From the NCBI GenBank assembly GCA_010015655.1, contig ML976796.1:1-64000 (forward strand): a stretch of 64,000 nucleotides of DNA. Reading direction: 5' to 3'. Under the pieces are notes generated by a model. That model was not told the origin of the DNA. It ran no database searches and was given only the letters and a program-made list of their open reading frames with translations. Shown here in pieces: positions 45,358 through 57,342 of this stretch (its first letter is position 1; every line of letters starts with the position of its first letter). The position numbers were made by a program, and so were the translations under genes. The DNA comes from Bimuria novae-zelandiae CBS 107.79 (taxonomy: Eukaryota > Ascomycota > Dothideomycetes > Pleosporales > Didymosphaeriaceae).

Positions 45358-45940
45358 CGTTATAAGCCTGGCAAGCAAGGCGTGGGTAACCGACGCGCTG
45401 CGCGCCAACGATCCCTGTCCAGGCACCGTCCGAGCGACCAGGGTCATCGTTAAAGCAGCGAGCCTTTGGGGGCCAAGCGAGGTGGAAACGCCGCCAAAAG
45501 CGGCGGCAAACCACCTCCGAAAATGGATGCTTTTCCACCACCACTTGTATATACGTAGTGATATAGCAATTTTCTTGTACAGATACGGGGTATCTCTAGC
45601 TTTTATACCAGAATTTTTTAATGACAGGAGGCTGAGTTATTAGAGTGCCCTTGATTTTCGCGTGGGGATCCGCGGAGGTTACCTGGATAAACCTTAGCGC
45701 AGGCGGTTAGACTAAGACTAAATCTATATTAGGTAGGCGGTAGGAAGATTCTGCCGGTGTGAATGTTCTAGCGCAAAAAAGTGAGATTGCTATAAATAGC
45801 GCTAAACATCGCGAATTCGCGCGCCCCATAATAATTAGTCGTCACCTTCCTCCTACGGTTTTCGGGGCTTGAGAGTGCGCCCCCGGCTACTTTTGGACGC
45901 TGGAAGTCGCCCAGAGGACCTTCCGGCAGCCTCTGAGGGC

Positions 45941-47200
45941 TCAAATACCCTCTTGTCTCATTTTTAAGGCCAAAAGTAGCTGATCTTTGACCTTTTCGAC
46001 GGCGTAGGATGAGAAACAGCGATGGAGTCGACGTAGCTCATGAAGACGGAGTTCCTTGCGTATATCCCTTTTGTCAATCATGAGACTCTCAACGTGTTTT
46101 TGATGCCACGCCTGCAGCATGAGGTGCAGGTCCTTGACGACGTCGTAGAGGTGCCCCCGGACGTGAGACAGGTGACGTTTGTGGACGCCATGAGCGGCCT
46201 CCAGCCGGGAGGTCGTCCGTTCGCCAAAGTCGCGAAAAAAACGACAGCTGTACTCCGCCCACTGTGGGGTCAATGGGAGGACTTCTGTGCGTAAATACGT
46301 GAGCAGGCTACTATGTTCGGCATAGTCCGCCTGTATAGAGGCCCACTCAGCGTCAAAGGCCTCTTCGTCCGGGCGTATGACCCAGTAATTCCAACGCGTC
46401 ATGAAGCTGGCGCGCTCCTCGTACAGTATCTTGGCCTCGTCCTCGTCCCTTGCCTTGTTTACGTCCCACGACTTTTTGATCGCGTTTTCAAAGCACCCTC
46501 TGGTTTAGGTGCCAAAGGCAAAGTCGCTGCTGAGTGGATGGAAACACCATTGCGAGAGTCTTTTTCAAGGCGTCTTCGTTGTCTGTAAGTACCGTACAGG
46601 GATCTGGCACGTCCAGCTCGCGGAGGTAGTCACGGAGGCACATCATCGCTGTAGTATAAGATGAGGCATCCTCTGACGGAAGAAAACAATAGGCAACGTC
46701 GTACGTTCTCTTCAGCTGCGTGATGCCGGTAATGTGGAGAAACGGCATGTTAAAATGATTAGTCTTATACGTACAGTCCATTGAGAGAACCTGCGGAAAC
46801 CGCTAGAGGTACTGCGCAGTCAAAGGATGCGCAAAGAACAGTGTATGGAGCCTGTCAGACTTATCCATCTTGTAGTCAGAGTACCACCTGCTGCCGTCCT
46901 CCATAGTATCGTGCTCGAGGGAGTAGAGGAGAGCTCCTATTTTACTCCTCCCCTGCAAGTTCTTATTGCGCAGTCTCTTTATCAAGTTCTTTACGTCGTC
47001 GTACGTCGCCTCTAAGCGCTGCGCAAGGAGCAACTTGTATATTTCTTTCACAGGTAAGCGCTGCTGGACTGCACTTTTTACAGCGTCCATGACAGGCTCA
47101 GTCCATGCCCTGTAGTGAGGCAGGTGAGCTGCGGACGAGTCAAGGTAATAATTATAAAGCTAATTGCGGTGTTCGATTTCCCAAGGTTCACCGTCTAGGC
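45941..47200 (-). pseudogene. MULE (Mutator-like) transposase, lightly damaged
   Basis: The minus strand reads from HRN-LYNYYLDSSAAHLPHY (~47160), a FAR1/MULE-type N-terminal part, through EIYKLLLAQRLEATYDDVKN. The DDE core follows: LSMDCTYKTNHFNMPFLHI with the first Asp, VLTDNEDALKKTLAMVFP with the second, then LCLWHLNQRVL. Then come MTRWNYWVIRPDEEAFDAEW and RTTSRLEAAHGVHKRHLS (third acidic region). A TAG at about 46803-46805 replaces a likely Gln codon, and a frameshift near 46490 separates the LWHLN motif from the C-terminal part. It ends at TAA/TGA near 45941. The sequence is much less RIP-damaged than its neighbours, which suggests a younger or single-copy element. Confidence 0.8.
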
Positions 47201-47958
47201 TGTCTTTACAGTAGAGTATTACTTTTATAGGATAATCTAACATTCTTATACGCGTAAGTTTAGTATATAAATTATATTTATAGCTAAACGCGCAGCGTAA
47301 TTATACGTAATAAATAACTTTTATAGTCTTTTTAAAGTTTCTAATAATAAAGACGTTACTATTATAGTATATAAAGATATTAAGAGCTCTTACTGCCTGC
47401 CTGTAATTACGTCTATAGATATAATAAGGCTATCTATAAGGGTTTTCTAAGTAAAACTAAGCCTAGTTATTATCTAGGTTATACCTATAGCCTAGGAGAC
47501 TTTTAAGAGAGTCTCTAAAGAGCTCTTTAAGTGCTTAATCGTCTATATTAAGAGTAGTTATAACGTAATAGGTGCCTTAAAAGGCAATTGCGGATACACT
47601 TAATAAAGAAGGCGCTATACTTAGGGTCGATAGATTAGCGCGTAGTGTTAGTAATAAACTACTAAAAAATTACTAAAAATTAATTCAAAGCTACTATTTT
47701 ACCACGTAATATTAAATAAAAATATAAATTATACTATTTAAGAGCGCATACGCTGTATAGTAAAAGCTAACAAAAAGTATATAGGTTAGGGCGAGGTGTT
47801 GGTGGTGCAGCAGCGCTGTAGGACTTGGGGGATATTTAGTGTTTAGACGTTCGGGCATACGTTGGCGACTCAGCCGCTAGCGCCTACTAGTGCCGCGGTA
47901 GCCCCACCAAAATTTTGCTAGTTTGTTATTGATTCCCTGCCTATACTAGCGCAATTAA
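47201..47958. other. AT-rich repeat DNA, no gene seen
   Basis: Strongly TA-rich and RIP-like up to the Gypsy insertion at 47964. The sequence around 47790-47950 is more GC-rich but shows no motif. Confidence 0.35.
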
Positions 47959-47963
47959 TATAT

Positions 47964-50273
47964 TATTAAGTCCAACAGGGTAGCTAATCCCCAAGGGGCT
48001 AAGGTTAGTTCTCGGGCAGGAGTAGTGGCGATAGGACGAGGGGTCTTAATAGCTTGCGCGTATTAAAGGGGTGTTAGTATTAAAGGTATGTATAGTATAA
48101 TCAAATTAACAAAGTTGCTTACTCAGATCTAAATAATAACGTAATCCACTAGTAAGCTGCGTACACCAGTGAGCTGCGCACCCCACCAAAACGCGTTACA
48201 ACGCGTCTACCTTTTTAACTATAGCTTAATAACGACGAGCTTAATTGCTATTAAAAGAAGGCAGACTTAGTCTTACCCTTATCTTAATTAAGTCTTATCC
48301 TTATTAGTTAATTCGCGCTATAGTAGTAGCCTATAATATTCTTAAATTAACCCTTTAGTCGCGCCTCCGTAGTATCCAAGCTAGAATTAAGACAACGTCT
48401 AACAAGTGCAAGCTATTACCTTTTAAAGAGTAGTCTCTTATTCGCTAGATTCTAGACCTTAATAGACAAGGCTTTCCACCCTATATTATTAATATGCGCT
48501 AAATGGCAAACGTCCTGCTTTAAGCTCGAGGCTAGATCCCGCCTCTACAGCCTATTAGCAAGAACTAGGTGTCACGCTTTATTAATAGCTAGGCAGAGCT
48601 TATAACTAAGTAAAATAAGAAGCTATATGCTTAGCGTATTCTTTATTAGGATCTAGTTAAGTTTAGAGCCTAGTTTAAGCTTGTTAAGGACACGCGTTAG
48701 AAGTACGGCATAATAGATAAGGATATATATAATTTTAATAAGACAGGATTTATAATAGGGGTTGCTAGCACGTCTAAGGTTGTTACAAGCTCTGACAGAG
48801 TTAGGCGAGTAATTACTATATAGCCTGGTAATCGCGACTAGGTTATAGTAATTAAATGTGTTAGCGCGTTAGGCTGGGCGCTCTCGCCATTTATTATACT
48901 ATCTAGAAAGCTACACTAAGCTAGCTAGTATTAGCTTATCCTAGGCGATTGGAGGCTTGCAGTAAGCGATAATAGCTAGATAACTAATAAGCTTAGCCTA
49001 GAATAGCTTAAGCACTTTAACTATTAGACTATATTACGCTTAGCTAGAGCTTATTACCTGCTTATTCTAGATAGCTATAGCAGCCATGCAACGCCTAAGT
49101 TTAATTAGTTCTATATAGAGAATAAGATTATTAGTCTCTGTATGCTAGCTTATAGCTCACATTTGCTATAGCTACTAGATATTACTTGCTACGCGCCGCT
49201 TAAAGCTGCGTATAAACGCGAGGTGTCTAAGCTCGCGCGTAATTATATCTTTCACGTTAATAAGTAGGAATTTCTTAATATCTACACGCGTATTAGGGCT
49301 TTAGTCTTTTTAAAGTAGTTAATTAAGAGTAGCTTTTAAGTAGTAGGCTTTATCCTACACTGTCCTAAGCGCGTCCTATTGTCGCTTACTATAGTCTAAA
49401 CGCTGTCTCCCCTAAGGTAAGAAGCTAATAGTAAGAGGCGCTAGACTACTAAGACGCCTTATATAGTTACTTAGCTATAGTAGCAAGCCTAGTTACTACG
49501 TAGCTTCCTTAGTCGTTAATTGCAAAGCCCTATACGTTAGGCTCTAGGTTAGCTTATAAAAGGATATTAGATGGCGATGCACTCTGCGACAATCCTTACT
49601 AAGGAGAACACTAAGCTACGTCAGGCCAATTATCGCCGAGAGAAAAAGAGGCAACAGCGATAGCAGTATATTACTACAGGAGGGACTCTTACAGGCTAGG
49701 AAGGTTAAAGGCTGGCTATAGAGGCAGAAATAAGGGCGCAGGTAGATGTCTAGAGCCAGGCATCTTAGAGCTATCAGCGAGCACTACTAACGTGCTTAAA
49801 GTGCTATATATAAGGCTATAATAGGACTTAGTGTATAAGTAATTAGGAATATTTTGTACATATATTTATATAGGTTTAATTTAGTTGTTATTTAGCTATT
49901 TGTTAAAAAGGCGCACGCGTTTGGTGGGGTGCGTAGCTCACTAGTGTACGCAGCTTACTGGTGGATTACGTTAGATTGATAAACAGGTTGAACATGAGGT
50001 GGAAGAGTCTATCCTTATGTTCTTATATACTTAGCATGCTCGACTTGCTCGACTCGAGCAGAGTGAGCATAGCCTTGGCCTTATGCACTTGCTTGACTTG
50101 CTCGACTCGAGCAGAGCGAGCACAGCCTTGGCCTTATGCACCTGCTCGACTTGCTCGCTTCGAGCGCTTCGAGCAGTCACGTGACCTGCCCATTGCTGTG
50201 CCACTATTGGCTCCCATAAGACCTTAGTCGTCTCAGAATGTTAGCCTGGTGATGCTAAATATAGATCCTAACA
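47964..50273 (-). repeat. Gypsy 3' LTR, interrupted by pogo copy 2
   Basis: 475 bp after removing the pogo element and one TA. It is 53 bp longer than the other LTR because a GCTCGACTTGCTCGACTCGA-containing unit is duplicated in tandem (about 50040-50150). Its first bases read TATTAAG instead of TGTTAAG. Confidence 0.9.
48139..49971 (+). mobile_element. Pogo/Fot-type transposon, copy 2 (RIP-inactivated)
   Basis: 1833 bp, same ends and length as copy 1 (1542-3374), flanked by TA at 48137-48138 and 49972-49973. The uninterrupted LTRs show the empty site (AAACGATAGATTG), which confirms both the element boundaries and the order of events. The transposase relic has the same layout and shares most stop positions with copy 1. 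Confidence 0.95.
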
Positions 50274-50341
50274 TCATCCCCTCTCTCCGACGATTTGTCC
50301 CCGAATTACATAACCTGTTTTACTAAATAGATAAAGTTTAG

Positions 50342-50870
50342 TTGCCCCGCTTCTTAGTGCGTTTTACTATAATATCTTCCGCTAAAGCCCGCGCTATTCG
50401 TCTTAGTATTAAAACTTACTATAATAGTGTTATCTATCCTATCTCTTATAATTATTACTTACTTTCTAGCTCTAAGTGCATTATTATGCCGTCGTCTAAT
50501 CCTAACGCCTATTTAAAGTGTTCTAAGTGCATCCGTGCGTAAAAGCTTTGCGTAAACTTGTTATAAGCATCGTTAGACAAGACTTATAATAAGTATAAAA
50601 AGAAGGTGGATGTAGATAAGAAATTATTAGCAAAAGTGTTAATCTAACTTTTATAAAATAAGAAAATATTATAGTAGGCGGAGGAGCGTGCTAAGAAGAA
50701 GGCGCAATACCTTATATCCAAAATAGATACTACTAGAGAGTTAGAAGCAGAGGCTGCGTTAGAGAACTATCCTGCTATAGCGGCCACTATTAGCTTCTCT
50801 CCTCTAATATAGTCGACACTAGGGTTATTAGATAATTACTCTAGTACCTTGCCTACAACCGCGAGCGGCT
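50342..50870 (+). pseudogene. ORF antisense to the Gypsy polyprotein, near the 3' LTR
   Basis: Plus-strand frame starting about 50342 with an open part to 50542 (SSNPNAYLKCSKCIRA), then continuing with a few stops: DKTYNKYKKKVDVDKKLLAK, RAKKKAQYLISKIDTT, and an acidic end. I recall this CSKC-plus-coiled-coil ORF as a frequent companion of Gypsy elements in Pleosporales genomes. It lies between integrase and LTR on the opposite strand. Function unknown; a regulatory or packaging role would be speculation. Confidence 0.5.
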
Positions 50871-53800
50871 CTTAGGTATATTCCTGTAGTACTAGTAGAG
50901 TAATTATTTATAGTTTGCTAAGTTTTCTTTAGGTTCCTATATATTCTCGCTGTGTGGGTATCCCTTCTATTTAATAAGATATATTTATGGTTAATCCGTG
51001 TGTTATAGTATTTATTTGGCTTCGAATTCGTTTTCTTCCTCTGGCTAGTGATAGAAGGTGGTCTCGACTAGTGTCTCTAGGTCGACGGGTTCCAATTAGT
51101 CTATATAGAATACCAGGTGTATCTTGGCGTCTGGTGGTAATTCCAATTAGTAGTTAACTAGTGATACTTGTTTAGAAATAAAAAATAGTCTAATTTTAAC
51201 ATAGTCCAGTTTCTTGTGTTTCTTTTTCTGGGTCTAAAGATTCTTTGTAAGTAGATATGCTTTATCCCCCTTCTTTAGCTGAGGTGCCGTTTTTCGTTTT
51301 TAATTTGTATAAGAAATTACTTGCTGTTAAGCTTTCTTGAGATTCTCTCGGAGTTGTTCGTGTGTCCTCTTTATTGTTTCTGCCAAATTAATGGCTTTTT
51401 CTGTTCTGATAGTCGTAGGAAGTGCTTGGTTAAAGAGATATAGATGTCTTTCGTGGTTTATATAGAATGGTGTATGTCCTATTGCCGCTAATATCTTGTT
51501 GTTGTATGCCAGTTGTGCCATTAGTAATAAGGAAATCTAGTTATTCTTCTGGTTATTATAGTAGATGCGTAGGTACGTTTTAATTGTCTAATTTGTACGT
51601 TCTGTTTGTCTGTCTGTCTATGGATGGTAGGCTGTTGATAGCTTCCGTTTTATTCTAATAAGCGCCATAAGCGTTGTCTAGTAGTTTAATGTGAAGAGTT
51701 TGTCTCGATTACTAATAATTGTCTTTAGTATGCCGTGGTGTTGTATAAGTCAATCTAGGATAAGGAATGCGAGTTCCTTGGCCGTAGTTATTTTCTAACA
51801 TGGTAGTAGTTCCACGTATTTGGTGAATCTGCATACGATTACTAATATAGAGTTATAGCTTACTCCTATTGCTAGATCTTTTAACTTAGGTAGTCCTATT
51901 ATAAAGTCTATAGCGATATCTTCCTATAGTACTATTGGTATTTGGATGGCTTATATTTCTCTATATTTATAATATATTACGTGTTTATTGCGTTAGCAGT
52001 CTGCGCATTTACGGATGTATTTATTTACTACTTCCTTAATTCCTTTGAAGCTGTAGTTCCGTTAGATAAGTTCTATTATCTTGGTAATGCCTGGGTGTCT
52101 ATACACAGGGTCATCGTGGTATTGCCGTATAATTTCTGTCTGTTGGTTCTTGGGTACTTCTCGTGTTGTTATAAGGAGTTGGTTAAGTTCTATAGTTGGT
52201 TCTAATAATCCATCATCGTTCTGTTTTAGAATTACTAAGTAGGTTTTAATCTTGTCTCCTGCGAGGTCGCTGCGTCTGCTTAAGGCGTCTGCTTATCCGT
52301 TTTCTCTGCCTGGAGTGTACATAATTTTAAACTTGTATTATCCTAAAGTCTCTGCCCATCTCGCTTGTCGAGGTGTTAATTCTTTAGTTGTTGTGAATCT
52401 AAGAAGATTCTTGTGGTCTATAAAGATTATAAGGTCTAAGCAACTATATGCGTAGATCCTCTAATGCTTTAGTGCTTTAACAATTATATATAGTTCTTTG
52501 TCGTGTATATTATATCGTAATTCTGCATCGTTAAGTTTGCATAAGTAATAAGCGATTAGGTGCTAATATCTATTCTTCTCTTATTTAGCGCATGCTCCTA
52601 GTGCCAAATCGCTTGCGTCTATCTTAATCTTTATTAGTTTTCCGTCCTAGAAGTGCATAAGTACCAGTGGTTTAATACATGCTTTACGTAGTGTCTAAAA
52701 TGCTTCTTCGCATTTTATTATCTATTCGAAGGGTGTATCCTTCCTAGTAAGGTTTATAAGGGGTATTGTGATCTTTGCGTAATCTTGGATAAATTATTAG
52801 TTAAATCTATAGAATCCTAAGAATTCTTAGATGTTCTTTGCTATTTTTAGTCGTGGCCAGTTCTTAACGCATTTAATCTTGTTAGGGCTTACCTTAATTC
52901 CTTCTGTGTTAATAACATGTCCTAAGAATTTAAGTTCTGTCTAGAAGAACTTACATTTTTCTAGTTTAAGCTATAAGTGTAAGTTATTAAGTTCTTTAAG
53001 TACTATCTTGACATGTTCCACATGGTCGTCGAGGTTGTCCGAGTAGATTAGGATGTCGTCCATGTATACAATAATAAAAATGTCTAGGTAATGTTAGAGT
53101 ACGTTATTAATAAGCGTTTAAAATGTTGCTGGCGCGTTCGTAAGTCTAAATAGCATAATAGTGTACTTAAATAGTCTATATTAAGACCTAAATGCTATCT
53201 TCTATTCTTTACCTTCTTTAATTTAGATAAGGTGGTATCTATCGCGTAGGTCTAGTAAGGTGAATACCTTTGCCTGTGCTAGCCTGTCTCGTAGTTCCGT
53301 AATATTTAATAGTAGATAGCGATTCTTAATTGTTATATTATTAAGTTTTTAATAGTCTACGCAGGGCCTTGGTTCGCCGCTCTTTTTAGGTATAAATATA
53401 AATAGGCTTGCTACTAGTGACGTTAATAGTTATATGTATTCTTTCGCTAGGTTCGTCTTAATGAATTCTTTTTCTTGTTAGAGTTCTTTACCTAATTTTA
53501 TGTATAGTAGTCTAAAGGGTGGCGTCTTCCCTTCTTCTAGGTTAATTGTATAATCCTAGGGTTGGTGCTTAGGTAGATTTGCTTTTCCTTCCTCTTCTCG
53601 AAACAGATGGCTCTATTCCATAAACTATTTAGGGATAACGTGGGTTGTGCGTTGCTCTCTTTCCTTCGCAGGAATTGGCTTATCCACTATCTCGCGCTCT
53701 ATAACCTGGTGGTTCCTGCTAGCGTCTGCCAAGGTTAATCTATTCTCGATCTTTAATTTCGAGACTATAGTGTTAATAGCTCTCTTATTTACTATTAAAC

Positions 53801-56112
53801 TTTACTAATGCGTAGGCTTTGCTTGCGATGCATAGTCGCAGCACTTAAAGGATAGCGTTTATTATTCCTAATTAATCGTAGGGTTATGCTTCTTAAACTA
53901 GGTTAGTCCTAATATCACATCGTGACTAGCTTCCTTAAGGATATCAAGGGTAATCGTTTCCTGGTGTCCATGGATCTTAAGTGTTGTCTCGACCTTATAT
54001 TTAACTTGTGGCATGCCTGGCATTAGGTGTCCATTTGTAACATGGATAATATAAGCTTCTGTCTTCTAACGCTTATAGAGTCCTGCTCTATTAAGTGCCT
54101 TTTGCGAGATATAGCTTTGTTGTACTCCTAAATCTAGCATAGCCTTTATTTATATTCCTTTAAGCTAAACTGGTAGCTTAATTAGTGCTTAGCTATTAAT
54201 AGCATTTAGCTCTCTGAAGGCGTCTTCCCTCCTGAGCCTAGGTCTAAAAAAGACATCTTATCTATAGGTGGCTTTATGGGATTAAGGTGTCCTTCCTTCT
54301 TCTTCTCCTAAGGCTGCTGCTAGGCCTTTTCTAGGAGAGCTTTATCGTTTTCTTCCTTTTGTACTGTTTTAATCCTGAGGGTCGTAGTCCCTTTTAGTAT
54401 GCGATTAAACCCATACTTTTCTTTTTACTTTTTATGTTCCTTATAATTAGGGTGTAAGCATGTTTGCCACTTGTTAGATACGCATTTTCTATTAACTAGT
54501 AGCAATATTACTTAGTTTAACGCTTAGTTAAGGTGTAGAAAGTATCGCGTTTTGCGCTTGTCCTAAAGGTGAACGTTATAATAGGCGATAGGGTAGTTAA
54601 ACTACTCCTATTTGCATTATTAATACGTTTAGGGAAAGTAACTGTATTTCTTAGCTTGGTAATAAATGGTATATTAGTCTTCTCCGTAAAGGGTCTATTG
54701 TATAGTCTTATGCGTAGGATTACGGTGGTCTAGGTCGTACTATAGTTCGTAGTTTGGGCTTTTATTTAGGTATTTCTTCTTGGGGTCTTCGTAGGCGTAG
54801 CGGTGGTCCGCCATTTCTTGTGCCGCTTTACTAACTAGGTCAGGTTAGTAAGCGTGGAAAAATGCTTCTACGTAGTCTTGTTATTCTATCGCCGTAAACC
54901 CAAAGTCTCCTTCCCTTAGTTAGTGTTTTTTTAAGAAGTTAAAAACATTCGTTATTTTGCTAGTAACAGGTTTGCTCTAGCTAGGATAAGGTGTAGGAGA
55001 TTAAGGTATTAGTTCCTTCTCTTTTCCTTTATTGTCCGAACTTTCGTGTGCATCCTCGTAGAGTCGTAAGTTAGGTAATTCTAATTATTCTAATTCTTTG
55101 TTATAGATATCGATCTGCTTAATGGCGTCTATTACCTGCCATTCTTCGTCGGTGGTTTCTTTTTTGTCGACGGATAGTACGTTTAACTATCTAATAACTT
55201 TGTTCTTAGATCTGCAGTTCCTAGTAATATAACTTAGTTTATTATATGTAAAGTAAGTGCGTGTCTCGGTTCCCTAGCGTCAGGTTCTATCTAAGATACG
55301 CTTGTTGTCTTTTAGCTAGTAAGAGCCTGTTCCTCTTCCTTTCTTTCTAATTATAACGTTAAGCTATCCGTAGTGGATTCCTTCTATAGGTTATAGTCTA
55401 TAGTTATCTTATTACTGCCTTAGTTAGTAGTTAGTTTTTGCGGGCGGTCCTGCATATCCTTAGGATTAGTTTTATCGTAGGTCGCGTTCTAGCTCGTACC
55501 ATGCTTTATTAATTCGAATTACTTCCTTAGATAGTTCTTCTAATGTATTAGTCTTGGCTCTAGTGCGTAGGAGTTCCTCGCGCACGGTCTTCTTTAGTCC
55601 TTTATAATATATTGCTATAAGGGTAGCGTTATTCTAGTCAATTTAGTCTACATACTTATAGAATTTAGAGTCGTATTCTGCTGCAGAGCGTACCTGTCTA
55701 AGGCTTTAGATAGCTTGCTTAGCAATAGCTTCTTAGTTTGCAACTCTAAAGTACTATTTAACTTTCTCGCAAAACTTATTATAGTCTTCTATAATCTAGT
55801 TAGTTGCGTTATCGGTTTTATTGTCTCTAGCTAGATAATGGTTAAGATAAGGTTAAATCTATTTTAAAGCATTTCCTTTTATAAAGGTTATAGCGAATAT
55901 AGTCTTATTAGCGTTATCCTAGTCCTTGTCCTTCGTTCCGTAGAAGTAAAGGTTAAGCTATAAGATCTAAAGTTCCGTGTGCTTGCGGTCTCCGTAAAAG
56001 AAGTTAGGTTTACTATAAGTGCCTCCCTTAATAGTCGTGATACTATCCTTAGGGGTACTTATAGGTACATTAGAAAGGTTGTCGTATCCGCTTATGTTAA
56101 GGGTGTTTAAGA

Positions 56113-56534
56113 TGTTAAGTCTAACAGGGTAGCTAATCCTTAAGGGGCTAAGGTTAGTTCTTAGGCAAGAGCAGTAGTAATAAGACAAGAGGTCTTAATA
56201 GCTTGCGCGTATTAAAGGGGTGTTAGTATTAAAGGTGTGTATAGTATAATTAAATTAACAAAGTTGCTTACTTAGATCTAAACGATAGATTAATAAACAG
56301 GTTAAACACAAGGTGGAAGAGTCCATCCTCATGTTCTTATATACTTAGCATGCTCGACTTGCTCGACTCGAGCAGAGCGAGCACAGCCTTGGCCTTATGC
56401 ACCTGCTCGACTTGCTCGCTTCGAGCGCTTCGAGCAGTCACGTGACCTGCCCATTGCTGTGCCACCATTGGCTCCCATAAGACCTTGGTCGTCTCAGAAT
56501 GTTAGCCTGGTGATGCTAAATACAGATCCTAACA
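56113..56534 (-). repeat. Gypsy 5' LTR
   Basis: 422 bp, TGTTAAG...CCTAACA; contains GCTCGACTTGCTCGACTCGA repeats and ends beside the TATAT duplication. Confidence 0.95.
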
Positions 56535-56539
56535 TATAT

Positions 56540-57184
56540 GTACTCATGTGCCGCCGGCATTCCAACTCTAGATGAGACCTTGTTGCACCGCCTCTTATAC
56601 AGTGGCTGGAGCGACGCACGGCCTCCTGCAGCGCGCTAAACCCTCGTTTAAGTACTAGTGGCGCGCTAGAGTATGGTGGTGCTGACCTCGTCAATGGGTG
56701 GCCGAGAATCCTAAATGGGTGGTCGAGAATCCGATAAGGGTGGCCGCGGAACCTCCACCATTTATAAAATTACGCTTAGCTAGCGCAAGACTATTAATTA
56801 GTAATTATAAGCTTTTTAAAAATTTAAAATTTTTTTACTTAATATATTAATTCTCTCTGGGGTGCGCAACATTTTTTAATACTATTATTAATATACTATA
56901 AGTATATTAGTAATAGGACTTAAATTAATAGTAAATAAAACTAATAGAAATAGCGTCTAAATAGGTACTAGTAGCTTTATATAAATAAGCTCTAATAAAA
57001 AAAAATGTAGCTTTTTTTGGTGCTTAAAAATATTTTATACTTAAATATATTTATCTTAATCCTATAGATTGCATGTAAAAATTTAACTTTATTAAAATTT
57101 ATATATTTAGTTTAGGTAGCTATCTTTATAGCCTTTTTATTATTCTGCTTCTATAACTAAAAATAGACAACGTCTAGGGGCTAT
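56540..57184. other. Spacer with short tandem GGGTGGCC repeats, then AT-rich DNA
   Basis: Three copies of a ~22-bp GGGTGG(C/T)CG(A)GAATCC-type unit lie at about 56693-56750. The rest is AT-rich and no gene is seen. Confidence 0.4.

Positions 57185-57342
<158 letters not shown>

Larger units (their letters stand above)
43010..45360 (-). pseudogene. Uncharacterised transposon ORF, interrupted by a solo LTR
   Basis: On the minus strand, the right inverted-repeat arm leads into a 125-codon open frame (45314-44937) with a CSKCIMLSTRKRKAKQVF zinc-knuckle-like/basic segment and an acidic EEEGPTEEEQPLPEG stretch. Then comes a stop-rich frame to about 44030. Beyond the solo LTR (43587-44023) a coding-like stretch continues to ~43010 (RSKLNIDDFIKVIAASSLS; DKEGAVDVYRED-ERKQRERLRRKRDN). 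It is probably the gene of the element bounded by the 41519/45357 inverted repeats. I cannot assign the family. Confidence 0.4.
47964..56534 (-). mobile_element. Ty3/Gypsy LTR retrotransposon with a nested pogo element
   Basis: LTRs at 47964-50273 (containing the pogo copy) and 56113-56534, with a perfect target duplication TATAT (47959-47963 and 56535-56539). The purine tract next to 50273 (GGAGAGAGGGGATGA on the minus strand) sets the direction. On the minus strand: gag near 56050 (STPKDSITTIKGG, then SKPNFFYGDRK), protease region ~54150, and reverse transcriptase ~53450-53000 with SGEPRPCVDY and the intact catalytic box YMDDILIYS. RNase H ~52600 and an integrase C-terminal part at 51521-51327 (AAIGHTPFYINHERH) follow. 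RIP stops are frequent. Excluding the pogo insert the element is about 6.7 kb. Confidence 0.95.
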
